A DNA stretch of 33,488 nt from Bacteroidales bacterium (GTDB lineage: Bacteria; Bacteroidota; Bacteroidia; Bacteroidales; UBA932): assembly GCA_015060405.1 (NCBI GenBank), contig SUYN01000008.1, positions 1 to 33,488 of the forward strand. Direction: 5' to 3'. The notes under the pieces are model-generated. The model had not been told where the DNA came from. It worked only from the letters and a program-made list of their open reading frames with translations, and searched no databases. Shown in pieces: positions 31,121-33,488 of this stretch. The translations under genes and the position numbers were made by a program. Numbering within the stretch: the stretch's first letter is position 1; each line of letters starts with the position of its first letter.

Positions 31121-33488
31121 ATGAAGATTTTTAAATATATGGCGTTGGCTCTGGCTGCAGTAGTGACTATGGGCTGCGTTCAGGAGTATATGGAGCTCGA
31201 TCCGAATCAGGTTCCTTCGGCTTCTGACCTGCAGGTCAAGATCGATGTCGACAATCAGACCAACTATGTTACATTCTCTGTAGAAAACCAGGGAGTGGTT
31301 CCTATGTGGCTTTTCGGCGAGGAGAAGATCGACGGAAAGGCTAACAAGAAGTATGCTTACACCGGAAACGGCGTCAAGCTCCGTCTTCGTGATGCCGGAA
31401 CTCATTCAGTTGAGGTGAAGGCGTACAACGCTCACGGTGTTTCTGTGGGTTCTAAGGTTGTCGAGTTCACTCTCGAGAACACCTACCGCGATCCGTTCGA
31501 TCCTTCAAAGTACATCACTTTCTTCGCAGGAAGCGATCAGAAGGTATGGGAGTGGAACTCTACAGTGAAGGGTCACTTCGGATGTGGCGAGCCAGGTACT
31601 GACGGTACGAACTGGTGGTCAGCAGGTCCGGACGAGAAGAAGGACTGGGGCCTTTATGACGACAGGCTCACCTTCACCAAGGACATGAAGTATACCTACA
31701 ACCCGGGTGAGGGAGGAATGGTATATGTGAACAAGGACTCAGGCTATGGCGTCGAGTACAATCCTAAAGATGGCAACGACTACATGGTCCCTATCGAAGG
31801 CTTCACAACTGACTATTCATTCGAGAACTCATGGAACGATGCAGGTATCGAGGAGATCTATCTCGTGCTTCCTGCAAACGCCAACCTTTCTTATATCCCT
31901 AACCCTGAGGCTATGGCAGAGCCACGCTACAAGCTCCTCGAGGGAACAAACACCAAGAAACTTGCCCTTGTTCATGACAACGGAGCAATCTCATGGAAGT
32001 ATGAGTTCGTGGTGGAGGGCAGCGTAAAGCCTGATGTACCGCAGCCGGGTCCTGGCGAAGTCGTATTCGATCCGGACTCTGACCGCAACCTCTGGAAGAA
32101 CGCCGCAATGGACGTCTCATTCTGGTTCGCGAACAATGACTGGGGCCAGATCGACAATCCGGCTTATACAGTTGACGGCAACAAGCACACAATCGTGATC
32201 CCTGAGGGCATCGGTACCCAGCGTTGGCAGGGTCAGATGGTATTCAACAACACAGGTATCGTGACATCCGCAGACAAGAAGTATGACTTCCAGCTCGTAC
32301 TCAACTCTACTGCAGATCACGGCGGAATCACCATCAAGCTCACTCAGCAGGACAACGATAATGTATTCTTCTTCGAGGATGCACATGCTGTGACAGCTTA
32401 CGAAGAGTTCAAGTATCAGGTGAAGGGCGTTCAGGGTGTAGATCTTTCTAACGCTAAGCTCGTCCTCGACTTCGGTGGAGCGACTCCAGGTTCGACAGTT
32501 GAGATCAAGGACATCGTCCTTCAGGAGCACATCGAAGGCGGAGCCTCAGGCCCTGCACCATTCGATCCTTCATCACCGGACAACCTCTGGAACAATGCTG
32601 TGACAACAGATCATCATTTCTACTTTGCAAACAACGACTGGGGCGCTATTGAGAATGCAACAGTGACTTCAGACGGCGGTACTCACACCTTCGTTCTTCC
32701 TGAAGGCCTTGGAACTCAGCAGTGGCAGGGTCAGTTCTTCTTCCAGAACACAGGCCTTAAGTCAGAGGCTGCGAAGACTTATGACTTCCATCTCGTGCTC
32801 AACTCTACAGCAGATCATCCTGGTGTTACAGTGAAACTTTGTGCTCAGACTGATGACGGAGCCATCATCACAGACGGCCGCTATGCACTTACAGCATACG
32901 AGGACTTCGTTCTTGATGTATATGCGGCTCCTGGTATCGACTGCGATAACCTCAAGCTCGTATTCGACTTCGGCGGCGGACAGGGTGGTTCGACTATAGT
33001 AGTGAAGGACATCGTATTCCGCGAGGCCAAGACAACATCTGGCGGTGGCGGTTCGTCAGAGCCTACATTTGACCCTGCCGATCCAAATAACCTCTGGAAT
33101 TCTGCAGTAACAACAGATCACCATTTCTGGTTCGCCAACAACGACTGGGGTGAGATCGCACCTGCAACAGTGACTTCAGATGGCGGCACACACACATTCG
33201 TTCTTCCTGAAGAGATCGGCGGACAGCAGTGGCAGGGTCAGTTCTTCTTCCAGAACACTGGTCTCAAGTCAGAGGCTGCGAAGACTTATGACTTCTATCT
33301 CGTTCTCAATTCGGATGCGGATCACCCAGGTGTGACAGTGAAGCTTTGTGCTCAGGACAACGACGGAGCCATCATCACAGACGGCCGTTATGCACTCTCA
33401 GCATATGAGGACTTCGAACTCAAGGTGATCGGTGCTCAGGGTATCGACTGCGAGAACCTCAAGCTCGTATTCGACTTCGGTGGTGCAG
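31121..33488 (+). CDS. SusE-position surface glycan-binding lipoprotein with tandem CBM-like modules (runs off the window)
   Basis: Open from ATG 31121 to the window edge (789 codons, no stop). Lipoprotein signal: MKIFKYMALALAAVVTMG-C, then VQEYMELDPN. Residues about 30-125 look like a PKD/Ig-type domain (VDNQTNYVTFSVENQGVVPMW, GTHSVEVKAYNAHGVSVG). Residues about 130-310 are a further domain with KYITFFAGSDQKVWEWN, seen in SusE/SusF-like proteins. From residue 316 on there are three tandem beta-sandwich modules resembling CBM4/9-type domains (WFANNDWG, WQGQFFFQNTGL, KTYDFHLVLNSTADHPGVTVKL, LKLVFDFGG), starting at residues 316, 481 and 650. It probably binds galactan at the cell surface and hands it to GH53 and SusCD. 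Ligand and total number of modules are unknown. Confidence 0.88.
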   Translation, partial: MKIFKYMALALAAVVTMGCVQEYMELDPNQVPSASDLQVKIDVDNQTNYVTFSVENQGVVPMWLFGEEKIDGKANKKYAYTGNGVKLRLRDAGTHSVEVKAYNAHGVSVGSKVVEFTLENTYRDPFDPSKYITFFAGSDQKVWEWNSTVKGHFGCGEPGTDGTNWWSAGPDEKKDWGLYDDRLTFTKDMKYTYNPGEGGMVYVNKDSGYGVEYNPKDGNDYMVPIEGFTTDYSFENSWNDAGIEEIYLVLPANANLSYIPNPEAMAEPRYKLLEGTNTKKLALVHDNGAISWKYEFVVEGSVKPDVPQPGPGEVVFDPDSDRNLWKNAAMDVSFWFANNDWGQIDNPAYTVDGNKHTIVIPEGIGTQRWQGQMVFNNTGIVTSADKKYDFQLVLNSTADHGGITIKLTQQDNDNVFFFEDAHAVTAYEEFKYQVKGVQGVDLSNAKLVLDFGGATPGSTVEIKDIVLQEHIEGGASGPAPFDPSSPDNLWNNAVTTDHHFYFANNDWGAIENATVTSDGGTHTFVLPEGLGTQQWQGQFFFQNTGLKSEAAKTYDFHLVLNSTADHPGVTVKLCAQTDDGAIITDGRYALTAYEDFVLDVYAAPGIDCDNLKLVFDFGGGQGGSTIVVKDIVFREAKTTSGGGGSSEPTFDPADPNNLWNSAVTTDHHFWFANNDWGEIAPATVTSDGGTHTFVLPEEIGGQQWQGQFFFQNTGLKSEAAKTYDFYLVLNSDADHPGVTVKLCAQDNDGAIITDGRYALSAYEDFELKVIGAQGIDCENLKLVFDFGGA
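32066..33488 (+). repeat. Tandem repeats encoding CBM-like modules
   Basis: Units begin at 32066, 32561 and 33068, giving in-frame periods of 495 and 507 bp; the third is cut by the window edge. Units two and three are much more alike than either is to unit one, including long identical stretches, which suggests a recent duplication. Short Pro/Gly/Ser linkers join them, for example TTSGGGGSSEP before unit three. Confidence 0.85.

Noticed and set aside
32066..33488. CRISPR-like repeat array
   Set aside because: The repeats are about 500 bp, in frame and without spacers; they encode protein modules. No CRISPR repeats or cas genes were seen in the window.
1..33488. tRNA or rRNA genes
   Set aside because: I saw no cloverleaf with a conserved T-loop, nor any rRNA-like segment, in the non-coding gaps.

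Overview
The window looks like a chromosomal segment of a Bacteroidales bacterium (Bacteroidota). The grounds are a SusC/SusD pair with a surface glycan-binding lipoprotein, many lipoproteins with Bacteroidota-style signals, a fused FeoAB, a periplasmic-sensor regulator typical of polysaccharide loci, and several promoter -7 elements of the TAnnTTTG type in intergenic gaps. I cannot name a genus from sequence alone.

Region 1 (1-10525) is an accessory island of RHS debris and orphan RHS C-terminal cassettes. Each cassette is a short stretch of the same conserved RHS core (the segment reading NRYRFNGKEEQ to NFVDPDG), then a different C-terminal toxin-like domain, then one or two small genes likely to encode immunity proteins. 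None has the long RHS N-terminus, so none looks like a complete secreted effector. Two cassettes and a third remnant lie on the minus strand (1-4236). Three lie on the plus strand (4324-10525). An IS982-family transposase remnant sits at the turning point and is fused in frame to the first plus-strand RHS fragment. Recognisable toxin types are an EC869-type PD-(D/E)XK nuclease, a possible permuted papain-like domain, and an HExxH zincin; two others are unrecognised. Many units carry frameshifts, deletions or a nonsense codon.

Region 2 (10526-18150) is ordinary chromosome with housekeeping functions: a possible short terminated RNA, an aldose 1-epimerase-like protein, a lipocalin, a Calx-beta-like lipoprotein, the FeoAB ferrous iron transporter, an NhaC-family antiporter and the queuosine enzyme QueH.

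Region 3 (18147-33488, open at the right edge) is a polysaccharide utilisation locus, most likely for beta-1,4-galactan or arabinogalactan side chains. A minus-strand operon encodes a GH53 endo-galactanase, a GH2 beta-galactosidase, an S8 subtilisin-like lipoprotein and a small lipocalin-like lipoprotein, with gaps of 12 nt or overlaps. Divergent from it is a membrane-anchored TPR/helix-turn-helix regulator with its own terminator. A 310-bp control region follows, then SusC, SusD and a SusE-position lipoprotein with tandem CBM-like modules. Inferred scheme: the surface lipoprotein and SusD bind galactan, GH53 cuts it, SusC imports oligosaccharides, and GH2 releases galactose. The mutarotase at 10809 could also act on galactose but is not in the locus.
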